DNA of 22,697 nucleotides from an uncultured Bacilli bacterium (GTDB lineage: Bacteria > Bacillota_I > Bacilli_A > RF39 > UBA660), in assembly GCA_948497845.1 (NCBI GenBank), contig CAOOMX010000020.1, positions 262-22,958 of the forward strand, written 5' to 3'. Below are positions 1-7,802 of this stretch, one piece after another. The notes under the pieces are model-generated. The model worked only from the letters and a program-made list of their open reading frames with translations, searched no databases and had not been told where the DNA came from. Within the stretch, counting starts at the first letter, position 1. Each line of letters begins with the position of its first letter. Position numbers and translations under genes: made by a program.

Positions 1-2
1 AT

Positions 3-2201
3 ACAAATGGAAGAATGTCTAATCCATATAGTGCTGTTGTAAGTACAAATGCATATGAACTACCAAGAGTAACAATGACAACAACCAAAACAAGTACAAG
101 TATAACGATAAATGCTACAGCTACACCAGGAGATGGAAGTATAGCTAAATACATGTATAGTAAAGATGGGGGAAGTAACTGGACAACTGTAAATAGTACA
201 GCAACAACCAATACCAAAAGTTATACAGGATTAACAGTATATACATCTTATCCATTAAGAGTCAAAGTAGTAGATAGTAATGGAAGAGAATCAAGTGTAT
301 ATAGTTTATCAGTAAGAACAAGTAAAGGGACATTTTTAGATGGTACAAGTAATGTTAGTGGAACATATAATGGAACAGCTAAAAGTATAACAGTAAGTAC
401 CTCACCAAGTGCAACAAGTATCTATTACTCAACGAGTACACAACTAACAACTAGTAATTATTCAACAAGTGGAAGTACAACTAATCCAACTGCAACAAAT
501 GCAGGAACAACAACAGTTTATTGGTGTGCAGTTAAAACAGGATACAATACATATTGTAGTAGTAATACGATAACGATAAGTAAAGCAACATTTACCAATA
601 ATACAAGTGATACGAATGCAACATATAATGGAACAGCTAAAAGCATAACAGTAAGTACCACACCAAGTCCAACAACAATTTATTATTCAACAAGTACACA
701 ATTAACAACTAGTAACTATTCAACAAGTGGAAGTACAACAAAACCAACCAGAACCACAGCAGGAACAACAACAGTTTATTGGTGTGCCGTAAATGCCAAT
801 TATAATACTTTGTGTAGTAATAATAAAATAACAATAAATAAAGCAACAGCAAGTTTAAGTGCCACAACAAGCACTATAGCAGCAGGAAGTACAACCAATT
901 ACATCACTTATACAGGAGATGGAACAGTAACTTGTAGCCCAACAAGTGGAACCTATGCATCATGTAGTTATAATGCATCAACCAAAAGAATAACTTTTAC
1001 AAGAAAAAAAGTAGGAAGCCAGACATTTACCATAAGTGCAACATCAGGAACAAACTATAATGCCTTATCTAGTAAAAGTGTGACTGTAACAGTAAGTGGA
1101 AGTACACCAACATTTACAGTATCAAGTACAACAAGTACTATAGGAGGTAGTGCAACAACGAGTTCTGTAACATATACATACAATGGAGATGGAACAGTAT
1201 CATGTAGTCCAACAAGTGGAACCTATGCCAGTTGTAGTGTAAATACAACAAGTAAGACTATAACATTTACAAGAAAAGCAGTGGGAAGTCAAAGCTTTAC
1301 AATAAGTGCAAGTGCAGGTGTAAATTATAAAGCAGCGACAAGCAAAACGGTAACAGTAACAGTAGCAGCCCAATCAGTTCTTTTGGCGGATAAAATAAAA
1401 TCATTATATACGAGTCAAGGATCGAATGGAATATACTATCATACAAGTAGCTTAGCCAACAGTGCAGGAGACAATTCCTACCGATTTGCAGGAGAAAACC
1501 CTAACAATTATGTATGCTTTGGATCAACAGCAACAACCTGTCCAAGTAAAAACTTATATCGAATAATAGGAGTGTTTGGTTCGCAAGTAAAGCTAGTACA
1601 TGCAACATATGCCACCGCTGCAGAAATAGGAACAGCAGCCCAATCCTCCCATGCCGGTTATTTCTATTGGAGTGGATCATCGAGCAACACGTCTAGCACA
1701 TGGAGTAGTAGTACATTAAATGCGGACAGTTTAAATGGGGCATTTTTAACTAACTTAGGAACAACATGGACAAATAAGATAGCACAGACTACATGGTATG
1801 TCGGAGGGATGACAGAAGAAATAAAGCAATCTAATGCCAAAACAGTATATAATTATGAAATAGGAAGTTATAAGACAGGTATGACTTACACCGATAAAAT
1901 AGGAATGCCATATGTAAGTGAATATGGATATGCAGCAGAATCAAATTATTGGACAACAAACCTAAGTGGTTATGAGATAACCGCAGGAGAAAACTGGATG
2001 CATATTTATGATGCATATTGGACAATCTCACGCGCTGCAGACATTTTAACTCGTGCACACGAAGTTGTAAATAATGGTGCAATTATTATAAGGAGCTCAA
2101 ACAGTGAGAGTAGGATTCGACCAAGCTTTAACCTACTCTCAACCGTGAAAACTACTGGAGGCACGGGTACTGAGTCTGACCCATATAGAATAGAAGTCTA
2201 G
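3..2201 (+). CDS. Ser/Thr-rich repeat surface protein, 5'-truncated by window edge
   Basis: The frame is open to the window start. The ATG at 15 has no properly spaced ribosome binding site, so this is the C-terminal part (about 730 residues) of a longer protein. Numbered from that ATG, a fibronectin-III-like module spans about 18-103. Two 86-residue repeats follow (104-275), each with a YNGTAKS motif and a VYWCAV motif. Two more repeats of another type (276-452) share CSPTSGTYASC. The C-terminal domain (about 453-728) has paired aromatic blocks, NLYRIIGVF near its start, and a RPSFNL...GGTGTESDPY ending. This resembles the repeat-plus-DUF6273-like layout of gut Bacillota surface proteins. 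No sortase motif or C-terminal membrane segment is visible, so anchoring would have to be N-terminal or the protein secreted. Binding target unknown. The repetitive AGT/ACA codon pattern mirrors the protein repeats. An extracellular adhesin-like role is inference. Confidence 0.75.
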   Translation, partial: TNGRMSNPYSAVVSTNAYELPRVTMTTTKTSTSITINATATPGDGSIAKYMYSKDGGSNWTTVNSTATTNTKSYTGLTVYTSYPLRVKVVDSNGRESSVYSLSVRTSKGTFLDGTSNVSGTYNGTAKSITVSTSPSATSIYYSTSTQLTTSNYSTSGSTTNPTATNAGTTTVYWCAVKTGYNTYCSSNTITISKATFTNNTSDTNATYNGTAKSITVSTTPSPTTIYYSTSTQLTTSNYSTSGSTTKPTRTTAGTTTVYWCAVNANYNTLCSNNKITINKATASLSATTSTIAAGSTTNYITYTGDGTVTCSPTSGTYASCSYNASTKRITFTRKKVGSQTFTISATSGTNYNALSSKSVTVTVSGSTPTFTVSSTTSTIGGSATTSSVTYTYNGDGTVSCSPTSGTYASCSVNTTSKTITFTRKAVGSQSFTISASAGVNYKAATSKTVTVTVAAQSVLLADKIKSLYTSQGSNGIYYHTSSLANSAGDNSYRFAGENPNNYVCFGSTATTCPSKNLYRIIGVFGSQVKLVHATYATAAEIGTAAQSSHAGYFYWSGSSSNTSSTWSSSTLNADSLNGAFLTNLGTTWTNKIAQTTWYVGGMTEEIKQSNAKTVYNYEIGSYKTGMTYTDKIGMPYVSEYGYAAESNYWTTNLSGYEITAGENWMHIYDAYWTISRAADILTRAHEVVNNGAIIIRSSNSESRIRPSFNLLSTVKTTGGTGTESDPYRIEV
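324..839 (+). repeat. Two tandem 258-bp coding repeats (type A)
   Basis: Copies at 324-581 and 582-839 encode near-identical 86-residue units. Each starts at a Lys followed by a (G/A)TF block and contains YNGTAKS, a YYSTSTQLTTSNYSTSGSTT stretch and VYWCAV. The nucleotide similarity is high enough to allow copy-number change by recombination or slippage. Confidence 0.8.
840..1370 (+). repeat. Two tandem coding repeats of about 260-270 bp (type B)
   Basis: The copies at about 840-1100 and 1101-1370 encode units that share GDGTV(T/S)CSPTSGTYASC, ITFTRK and VGSQ(T/S)FTISA. The two Cys in each CSPTSGTYASC stretch could form a small disulfide loop; that is inference. Confidence 0.75.
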
Positions 2202-2218
2202 TATTAAAGAACTAGTAT

Positions 2219-2253
2219 AATAAAACCAGAACTAAAATCTGGTTTTATTGTTT
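2219..2253. terminator. Bidirectional Rho-independent terminator
   Basis: A perfect 12-bp stem pairs 2219-2230 with 2238-2249 around a 7-base loop, with T-rich flanks on both strands. It lies between the converging surface protein and the DUF6512-like gene, and overlaps the last codons of the latter. Confidence 0.85.
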
Positions 2254-2772
2254 TGTAATGATTCCATAGCCGTTATTTTCATAATCGTAAAATAAACCGG
2301 TTTTTAAAGGATAGAAAGTTAAATAAGCATTTAATGATAGGATAAGTATCCAAAGAATAATACCAATTGTATTATATTTACCAACCTTATCCTTTTCCTG
2401 TAAGAAGAAATTAACAAATTGTGCAAGAACAATACAGATAAAGTAAATAATAAAAGTTATAATTATATTGTCTTGCTTATTTAGAAGAATAAAAAATACA
2501 AAAGAAAAAAAAGACATAACTAGAAAAGAGCAAGAAATCGCCGAAATAATATTAGCTGTAATACGCCATTTTTTCTTAAATAAAATGGTATCTATTACCA
2601 TCCATAAAAAGAAAGCTCCAAAAATAATTTTATTATGTTCCCAAATGCTTTCGTTCACTGGAAAAAACAAAGCCGTTACAGAATTAGGAAACACATCATA
2701 ACCAAAATGTAAAATGGCACTTAGCAAAAAGATAATGACCGGACTTAATATTTTCCATGTTTTATAATTCAT
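2245..2772 (-). CDS. DUF6512-like multi-pass membrane protein
   Basis: Predicted 175-residue hydrophobic protein with about five membrane-spanning segments. The N-terminal segment is followed by FFPVNESIWEHNK, a motif recalled from DUF6512 proteins of Bacillota; the family has no established function. The ATG at 2772 is chosen because AGGTGA sits 5-6 bases upstream on the minus strand. The in-frame GTG at 2781 is itself part of that ribosome binding site. The gene is single, converges on the surface protein and is divergent from deoD. No catalytic residues can be pointed out. The family assignment is from memory of the motif and was not checked by a profile search. Confidence 0.7.
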   Translation of the reverse strand: MNYKTWKILSPVIIFLLSAILHFGYDVFPNSVTALFFPVNESIWEHNKIIFGAFFLWMVIDTILFKKKWRITANIISAISCSFLVMSFFSFVFFILLNKQDNIIITFIIYFICIVLAQFVNFFLQEKDKVGKYNTIGIILWILILSLNAYLTFYPLKTGLFYDYENNGYGIITKQ

Positions 2773-2824
2773 AAAAATCACCTGTTTTTAGTGTATGCTA
2801 CTTTTTTAAAATTATAATGTTAAG

Positions 2825-2852
2825 TTTACATATACTTGACCTTTGCTATAGA
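2825..2852 (+). promoter_or_regulatory. Candidate promoter of deoD
   Basis: TTTACA at 2825-2830 and TATAGA at 2847-2852 are separated by 16 bases. An alternative -35, TTGACC at 2836, pairs poorly: its best -10, TAGAAT at 2862, is 20 bases away. The choice is uncertain. Confidence 0.35.
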
Positions 2853-2899
2853 AGAAAAGATTAGAATATGTTATCTTTATAATAGGAGAGTGATTAATT

Positions 2900-3622
2900 A
2901 TGTTTGTTGGAGAAAATCCGATTCATATTGAAAAAGGCGATATAGCTGAACTTGTATTAATGCCAGGAGACCCATTAAGAGCAAAATACATAGCTGAAAA
3001 CTTCTTAGAAGATGCACATATGGTAACAAGTATTAGAAATATGTTTGGCTTTACTGGATTTTACAAAGGAGTAAAAGTAACTGTAATGGGTAGTGGTATG
3101 GGAATGCCTAGTGCAGGAATATATGTTTGGGAATTAATACATTATTTTAATGTTAAAAAAATAATACGTATCGGAACTTGTGGAGCCGTATCAGAAAAAG
3201 CAGAAATTGGCAGTATCATTTTAGCAGACGAAGTATATTCAGAATCTAATTTTGCTTATACATACAATGATTATAAAGAACATGTTGTTACAGCAGATAA
3301 AACATTAAATGAATACATCATGGAGTCTTCTAAAAACATGGATGTCAATTTACATGTGGGAATGATGACTACAATGGATGTATTTGGTCCTTACATAGAT
3401 TATGAAAGAGTACTAAATAGAATTCCAAAAGAATATGAAGTTTTAGGAGAAGAGATGGAAGCGTTTGGATTAATTCATGTAGCAAATTCATTAAATGCAC
3501 AAGCAACTGCAATGGCTACCGTTGTAGATTCTAAATTTTCTGATATTGTATTAAGTCCAGAAGAAAGAGAAAGAAACCTAAATGATATGATAACATTAGG
3601 GTTAGAAAGTATTATTAAATAA
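2900..3622 (+). CDS. deoD: Purine nucleoside phosphorylase, DeoD type
   Basis: Cytosolic enzyme of purine salvage. It cleaves purine (deoxy)ribonucleosides with phosphate to the free base and (deoxy)ribose-1-phosphate. The 240 residues match the family's usual size of about 235. Visible motifs are MPGDPLRAK near the N-terminus (phosphate binding), GSGMGMPS, RIGTCGA, and GEEMEAFGL, where the conserved Glu-Met-Glu contacts ribose. The Asp of VVDSKFSD lies where the catalytic Asp of hexameric PNPs is expected. The start is the ATG after AGGAG at 2884-2888. The gene is monocistronic, followed by a hairpin terminator shared with the converging adhesin gene. Confidence 0.93.
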   Translation: MFVGENPIHIEKGDIAELVLMPGDPLRAKYIAENFLEDAHMVTSIRNMFGFTGFYKGVKVTVMGSGMGMPSAGIYVWELIHYFNVKKIIRIGTCGAVSEKAEIGSIILADEVYSESNFAYTYNDYKEHVVTADKTLNEYIMESSKNMDVNLHVGMMTTMDVFGPYIDYERVLNRIPKEYEVLGEEMEAFGLIHVANSLNAQATAMATVVDSKFSDIVLSPEERERNLNDMITLGLESIIK

Positions 3623-3624
3623 CA

Positions 3625-3651
3625 AAAAAGCTGCTTAGTGCAACTTTTTCT
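3625..3651. terminator. Bidirectional terminator of deoD and the adhesin gene
   Basis: A 10-bp stem with one mismatch pairs 3625-3634 with 3640-3649 around a 5-base loop (3635-3639). T-runs follow on both strands. The stop codon of the minus-strand adhesin (3635-3637) lies in the loop. Confidence 0.75.
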
Positions 3652-6124
3652 TTTGTCTTAAAATAAATATCATGCTAAATAACCCGATAAAAGAAGGGAA
3701 GTATCCTTTAATAGAAGCCTGCGTATTTGGAACTTTAATAGTGGTTTCATGTGTTGCATCAAGTACAGCAGTCTTTTTATTATAAAAGAGTATTTCTTGT
3801 TGTTCATTTTCTTTGGTAATAGATACATTTTCTTGTAAAGAATATATTTCATAATCTGGATGAGCCTTTACTTCCCTAATATAAAAGTCTCCTTTAAAAA
3901 CATTGGGTATAAATAAAATCCCTAAATCATTTGTTAATCCTTCAAAAACAAGTTGATGATCCATTGTATAAAGTGCAAATAAAGTATTTGGAATTCCTTC
4001 GTTTGTATCAATATCTTTTTTTATAATTTTAATGGATCCTTTAGGAAGCTCGTTATAAAGAGTGAAATCTTTTGTAAAAGAAGTTTCATCTAATGTAAAG
4101 AAGTACTTTTGACTAGAAGCAATATGTCCTAAAGCACTGGATTCTTCTTTCAGGTAATAAGAGCCTTTTTCTAAATATAATGTATGAGATATTGCTTCAG
4201 TTAGAAAAGTAGTAACAAGAGCATCTTTTTTAAAAAGTAGCTTTTTACCTAAAAAGATATCTTCGTTTGCATAAACAGATATTTTTACATTTGGTAAGAT
4301 TACGTTTTGATAATGAAATGTTTTTTTATCAAAAACAATTTGTTCACCATATTTTGTGATATTAACGGTTCCTAGATTTCTTTTATTTTCAAAAGATACA
4401 TCTAATAAAAGACTACCATCGTCTAGCTTTTTAAAATGAGAATTTTCATTAATAGTAAAAGGAACTAAATTGGTATTTGCCTGATAGGTAATAGGGACAG
4501 AGCTTTCTATTTCTTTCAGGTAATATGAACCATATGGTAATTCTAAAGGAAGTAAAAAATATCCATCACTATTGGTTTTAAAAGAACAGAGCAGTTCTTG
4601 ATTGGGGTACAAAACTTGTTGACAAATTGGTAAATGATTAGCATCTAAGATTTGAAACTCTATTCCTGCAATAGGAATTTTCTCTTTTGTTTCTTCATCA
4701 ATTTTTTGAATACCCACTTTAGCTTTTAATAAAGGGTTAACAAAAGAAAAAACTTCTTTTTTAGAATCTTTCACATCTACATAAAAAACTTCAATAAATT
4801 TCGTATTGTTTTTCCCTTCTGTTTGTTCTATTTTATATGTGCCGTAAGGTAAAGTTATAGCACCCAAACCAAATGCATTGGTACGAATACTTCCAAAGTG
4901 ATTGTTATCCTTATCATAGACTTGAAAAACGGCATTATCTTCAGGTTTTATATTATTAGTAAAAGCCTCTTCATAAAACTTGTTAATTTCAATTTTCTTT
5001 TCAATAACCTTATCATAAACATCTAAAGAAATATCTAAATGGTTTTGATCAATTACAAAAGAATAGATGTCTAAAGATTTTTCATATCCTAAAGGACTTT
5101 CTAATTCTTTTAAATAGTATTCTCCAAAAGAAAGTTCATAATCGGTTAAAGCATATCCCAAAGCATTTGTTTTTAGAGTAGTAATCAAAGTATCATTCTT
5201 ATCATAAATACCATATAAGGCATTTTCTAAAGAAGCGCTGCCTAGAGCAACATTTAGTTGTGTATCCAAATCATTTTTTTGAAGAGAAACACGTCCTCCT
5301 TGAATAGAAAAAGAAGCCGAATAAACTAAGGGAGCAAAGTTTCCTCGCAAAAGAATATTTTGAGAATAATCACTCATAAAAAGAATGGGTTGAGTTGATA
5401 AATTGCCTTTTTTAGCCAGTTTAACATAGCCATCTTTTGGTTCTAAAGGGGTAAGATAAAGGGTATCTCCTTCAATTCTGGCATCTATATGTGAGCTTTC
5501 TATTACGCTATACTGATTTAAAACCTGAGTAGAATCAACAAAAGAATAGGTAGTGCCAAGTTTTAATGCCTCATTAGAATTCCATTGTAATGATGGTAAT
5601 ACTTGATGTTTTTTTACTAGAGCTTCTAATTCTTTTATTTCCTCTTTATATTTATAAGGATCTTTTTGACCATTTAATGTATTCGTAAAATAAATATCAT
5701 ATTCAGGATAAAGCGTATTCCAGATTAAAACTTGAGTAACAGCATACCATTTAAAATCGTGATGACTAACTTGCTCATCCTTATATTCATACCCGTAATA
5801 AGCTAACAAGTTAATTTTTTCCCAAATAAGAGGATCAATATTCAGAAATTGTGCATAGTTTTCATCTAGCATTTCATACGTATATTGATTATCGATATCT
5901 GTGAAAGGTTCTAAGCAATACACAAATGCTCCATCAGAATTTTTGCGTAGAATACCCATTTGTTTATATTGAATATATCCATCTCCACGCTCTTTTTTCA
6001 CATAAGCGCTATAAATCATTTGACTGGTTCTAAATCCGTCTTCATAAGTAAGGGCTTTTGCCTTTATTATAGAAGCTAAAAGTACAAAAATAAATATACA
6101 AAGTCTCATTAATTTTTTCTTCAT
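3635..6124 (-). CDS. Thioester-domain adhesin with SpaA-like repeats, cell-wall anchored
   Basis: Predicted 829-residue surface protein. A Lys-rich N-terminus and hydrophobic core form a signal peptide, probably cleaved after Ala24. A Gram-positive thioester domain follows: Cys70 in FVYCLEP and Gln131 in AVTQVLIW fit the Cys-Gln pair that forms an internal thioester able to bond covalently to host targets. Five SpaA/Cna-B-like domains follow at roughly 280-375, 378-465, 468-585, 586-695 and 696-785. Each has the G-x-Y-x-(L/I)-(K/R)-E element; two Cys (501, 513) sit in the third. The tail holds VPNTQA (798-803), a hydrophobic stretch and RQKKKLH, like a sortase signal with a non-canonical motif. 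A perfect AAAGGAGG lies six bases before the ATG. No sortase gene is in the window, and no clear promoter was identified. The adhesion role is inferred from domain families; isopeptide bonds were not verified. Confidence 0.87.
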   Translation of the reverse strand: MKKKLMRLCIFIFVLLASIIKAKALTYEDGFRTSQMIYSAYVKKERGDGYIQYKQMGILRKNSDGAFVYCLEPFTDIDNQYTYEMLDENYAQFLNIDPLIWEKINLLAYYGYEYKDEQVSHHDFKWYAVTQVLIWNTLYPEYDIYFTNTLNGQKDPYKYKEEIKELEALVKKHQVLPSLQWNSNEALKLGTTYSFVDSTQVLNQYSVIESSHIDARIEGDTLYLTPLEPKDGYVKLAKKGNLSTQPILFMSDYSQNILLRGNFAPLVYSASFSIQGGRVSLQKNDLDTQLNVALGSASLENALYGIYDKNDTLITTLKTNALGYALTDYELSFGEYYLKELESPLGYEKSLDIYSFVIDQNHLDISLDVYDKVIEKKIEINKFYEEAFTNNIKPEDNAVFQVYDKDNNHFGSIRTNAFGLGAITLPYGTYKIEQTEGKNNTKFIEVFYVDVKDSKKEVFSFVNPLLKAKVGIQKIDEETKEKIPIAGIEFQILDANHLPICQQVLYPNQELLCSFKTNSDGYFLLPLELPYGSYYLKEIESSVPITYQANTNLVPFTINENSHFKKLDDGSLLLDVSFENKRNLGTVNITKYGEQIVFDKKTFHYQNVILPNVKISVYANEDIFLGKKLLFKKDALVTTFLTEAISHTLYLEKGSYYLKEESSALGHIASSQKYFFTLDETSFTKDFTLYNELPKGSIKIIKKDIDTNEGIPNTLFALYTMDHQLVFEGLTNDLGILFIPNVFKGDFYIREVKAHPDYEIYSLQENVSITKENEQQEILFYNKKTAVLDATHETTIKVPNTQASIKGYFPSFIGLFSMIFILRQKKKLH

Positions 6125-6265
6125 GGTTTTCCTCCTTTCTCTTTTTAATTTTTACATGCCAAATACTAAAAACACAAGCAAATAAATTGTCTTTTTATGT
6201 CACTTTTTGTCTATTTTTAGCTTTTTTTGCAACCTCTTTTATTTTACAGTTTATAAAATTAAAAA

Positions 6266-6294
6266 TTGGTATCAAGGAAAATATATGATAAAAT
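6266..6294 (+). promoter_or_regulatory. Promoter of the phosphohexomutase gene
   Basis: TTGGTA (6266-6271), a 17-base spacer and TAAAAT (6289-6294), with an extended -10 TG at 6286-6287. Transcription would start near 6301, right at the ribosome binding site, giving a very short leader. Confidence 0.6.
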
Positions 6295-6315
6295 AAATTT
6301 AAGGATGTGAAACAA

Positions 6316-7674
6316 ATGAATATAGACATTTTTAGAGCTTATGATATTAGAGGAAAATATCCTAGTGAAATTAGTGATGAAACAGCATACATCATTGGTA
6401 AAAGCTATGGGTCTTACCTACAAGAAAAATATCAAAAAAATACATGTATAGTTTCTTGGGATAATAGACTTTCTAGTCCTAGTTTATCGAATCAATTACA
6501 AAAAGGAATATTAGAAAGTGGCTGTAATGTCATTTCTTTAGGGTTAACTACAACCCCTATGAATTATTATGGAAGATATTTAAAACAACTACCAGGAATA
6601 ATGGTTACCGCCTCTCATAATCCAAAAGATGAAAACGGTTTTAAATTTTCTTTTGATGGAATGATTAATGCCCGTGGAAATATGATTGAAGACTTTAAAG
6701 CATATACTTTAAAAAATAGCTTTTTAAATGGAACAGGAGTATTAACAGAAGAAAACATAAGTGACAAATATCTTGAATATTTAAAATATTCAAGGGCATG
6801 GGGAAAGAATAAAAGAAAGATTGTTATAGATTGTGGAAATGGTGCTACAACTTCAATAGCTAGAAAAGTATTTTCGAATATGTATTGTGATTTTGTCATT
6901 ATAAATGAAGAAAATGATGGGAATTTCCCTAATCATCATCCTGATCCTGCAGTAGAAGAAAACTTAAGTGCTTTAAAGAAAAAGGTACTAGAAGAAAAAG
7001 CTGATTTTGGAGTGGCTTATGATGGTGATGGAGATCGTATAGGAATTGTTGATGAAAAAGGAAATGCGCTTCCCATTGAATACTTCATGATTCTCATGAT
7101 TAGGAGTATAGCTCCAACGGTTAGAAATAAAAAGTTTTTATATGATATCAAATGTTCTAAGTGTCTAGAAGATGAAATAAATGAAATAGGAGCAGAAGGC
7201 ATCATGTACCGAACAGGGGCAAGCTATACACAATATGCTGTAAGAGAACAAAATCTTCCTTTTGGAGGGGAATATTCAGGACATATTTATTTTAGAGACA
7301 AGGATGCTGATTGTGGGTCTGCTTTATATGCGACTTTAAGGTTATTAGAAGTTTTAAGTAAAACAAGCGACACTTTAAGCGAGTTATGTAAAGATATTCC
7401 TAAATATGTAGCAACAGAAGAAATTAAAATACCTAGTACAGATGAACTAAAATTTCAAGTTGTTGAAAAAGTAAAGGAATTTGCTATGAAAGAGCAGTAT
7501 GTATATAATGATATAGATGGAGTAAGGATAACTTTTAGCAATGGATGGGCATTAATTAGAGCCAGCAATACAGGAAAAAATATTACTTTTAGAGCAGAAG
7601 CAGAAACAGAAGAAGGTCTAAATATGTTAAAAGAGATTTTCTTAACCCAAATAGATATACATAATCGAATATAG
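6316..7674 (+). CDS. Phosphomannomutase/phosphoglucomutase (alpha-D-phosphohexomutase)
   Basis: Interconverts hexose 6-phosphate and 1-phosphate, supplying sugar-1-phosphates for envelope polysaccharides or glycogen. The 452-residue protein carries the four family signatures: the phosphoserine loop TASHNP (Ser100), the Mg-binding DGDGDR (236-241), the sugar-specificity loop GEYSGH (318-323), and the phosphate-binding RASNT (415-419). The GE(Y/M)SGH form suits PMM/PGM rather than GlmM, but glucose versus mannose preference cannot be read. The ATG at 6316 is chosen because GGATG at 6303-6307 lies 8 bases upstream; the in-frame GTG at 6307 overlaps that site. The gene is a single transcription unit between its promoter and a strong terminator. 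Confidence 0.9.
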   Translation: MNIDIFRAYDIRGKYPSEISDETAYIIGKSYGSYLQEKYQKNTCIVSWDNRLSSPSLSNQLQKGILESGCNVISLGLTTTPMNYYGRYLKQLPGIMVTASHNPKDENGFKFSFDGMINARGNMIEDFKAYTLKNSFLNGTGVLTEENISDKYLEYLKYSRAWGKNKRKIVIDCGNGATTSIARKVFSNMYCDFVIINEENDGNFPNHHPDPAVEENLSALKKKVLEEKADFGVAYDGDGDRIGIVDEKGNALPIEYFMILMIRSIAPTVRNKKFLYDIKCSKCLEDEINEIGAEGIMYRTGASYTQYAVREQNLPFGGEYSGHIYFRDKDADCGSALYATLRLLEVLSKTSDTLSELCKDIPKYVATEEIKIPSTDELKFQVVEKVKEFAMKEQYVYNDIDGVRITFSNGWALIRASNTGKNITFRAEAETEEGLNMLKEIFLTQIDIHNRI

Positions 7675-7684
7675 AAAATAGGAT

Positions 7685-7721
7685 AAAAAATGCACTTTGA
7701 GAAGAAAAAAGTGCATTTTTT
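7685..7721 (+). terminator. Rho-independent terminator after the phosphohexomutase gene
   Basis: A perfect 14-bp stem pairs 7685-7698 with 7708-7721 around a 9-base loop. The 3' arm ends in six T. Confidence 0.88.
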
Positions 7722-7743
7722 GCTGGTTTTTAAAAGTTTTGCC

Positions 7744-7772
7744 TTGACAATTAGAGGGTTTTTCTATAGAAT
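7744..7772 (+). promoter_or_regulatory. Strong sigma-A-type promoter for the J-like gene pair
   Basis: Perfect -35 TTGACA (7744-7749), 17-base spacer, -10 TAGAAT (7767-7772). The ribosome binding site AAAGGGAGG follows at 7787-7795, seven bases before the first start codon. Confidence 0.85.
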
Positions 7773-7802
7773 AGATAAACATTTAGAAAGGGAGGATTAC
7801 GT

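Noticed and set aside
324..1370. CRISPR array
   Set aside because: The repeats are about 260 bp long, in frame and coding; there is no short repeat-spacer pattern.
6125..6315. Structured RNA or riboswitch in the divergent adhesin-phosphohexomutase gap
   Set aside because: Only AT-rich sequence, ribosome binding sites and one promoter are visible; no stable long pairing was found by eye.
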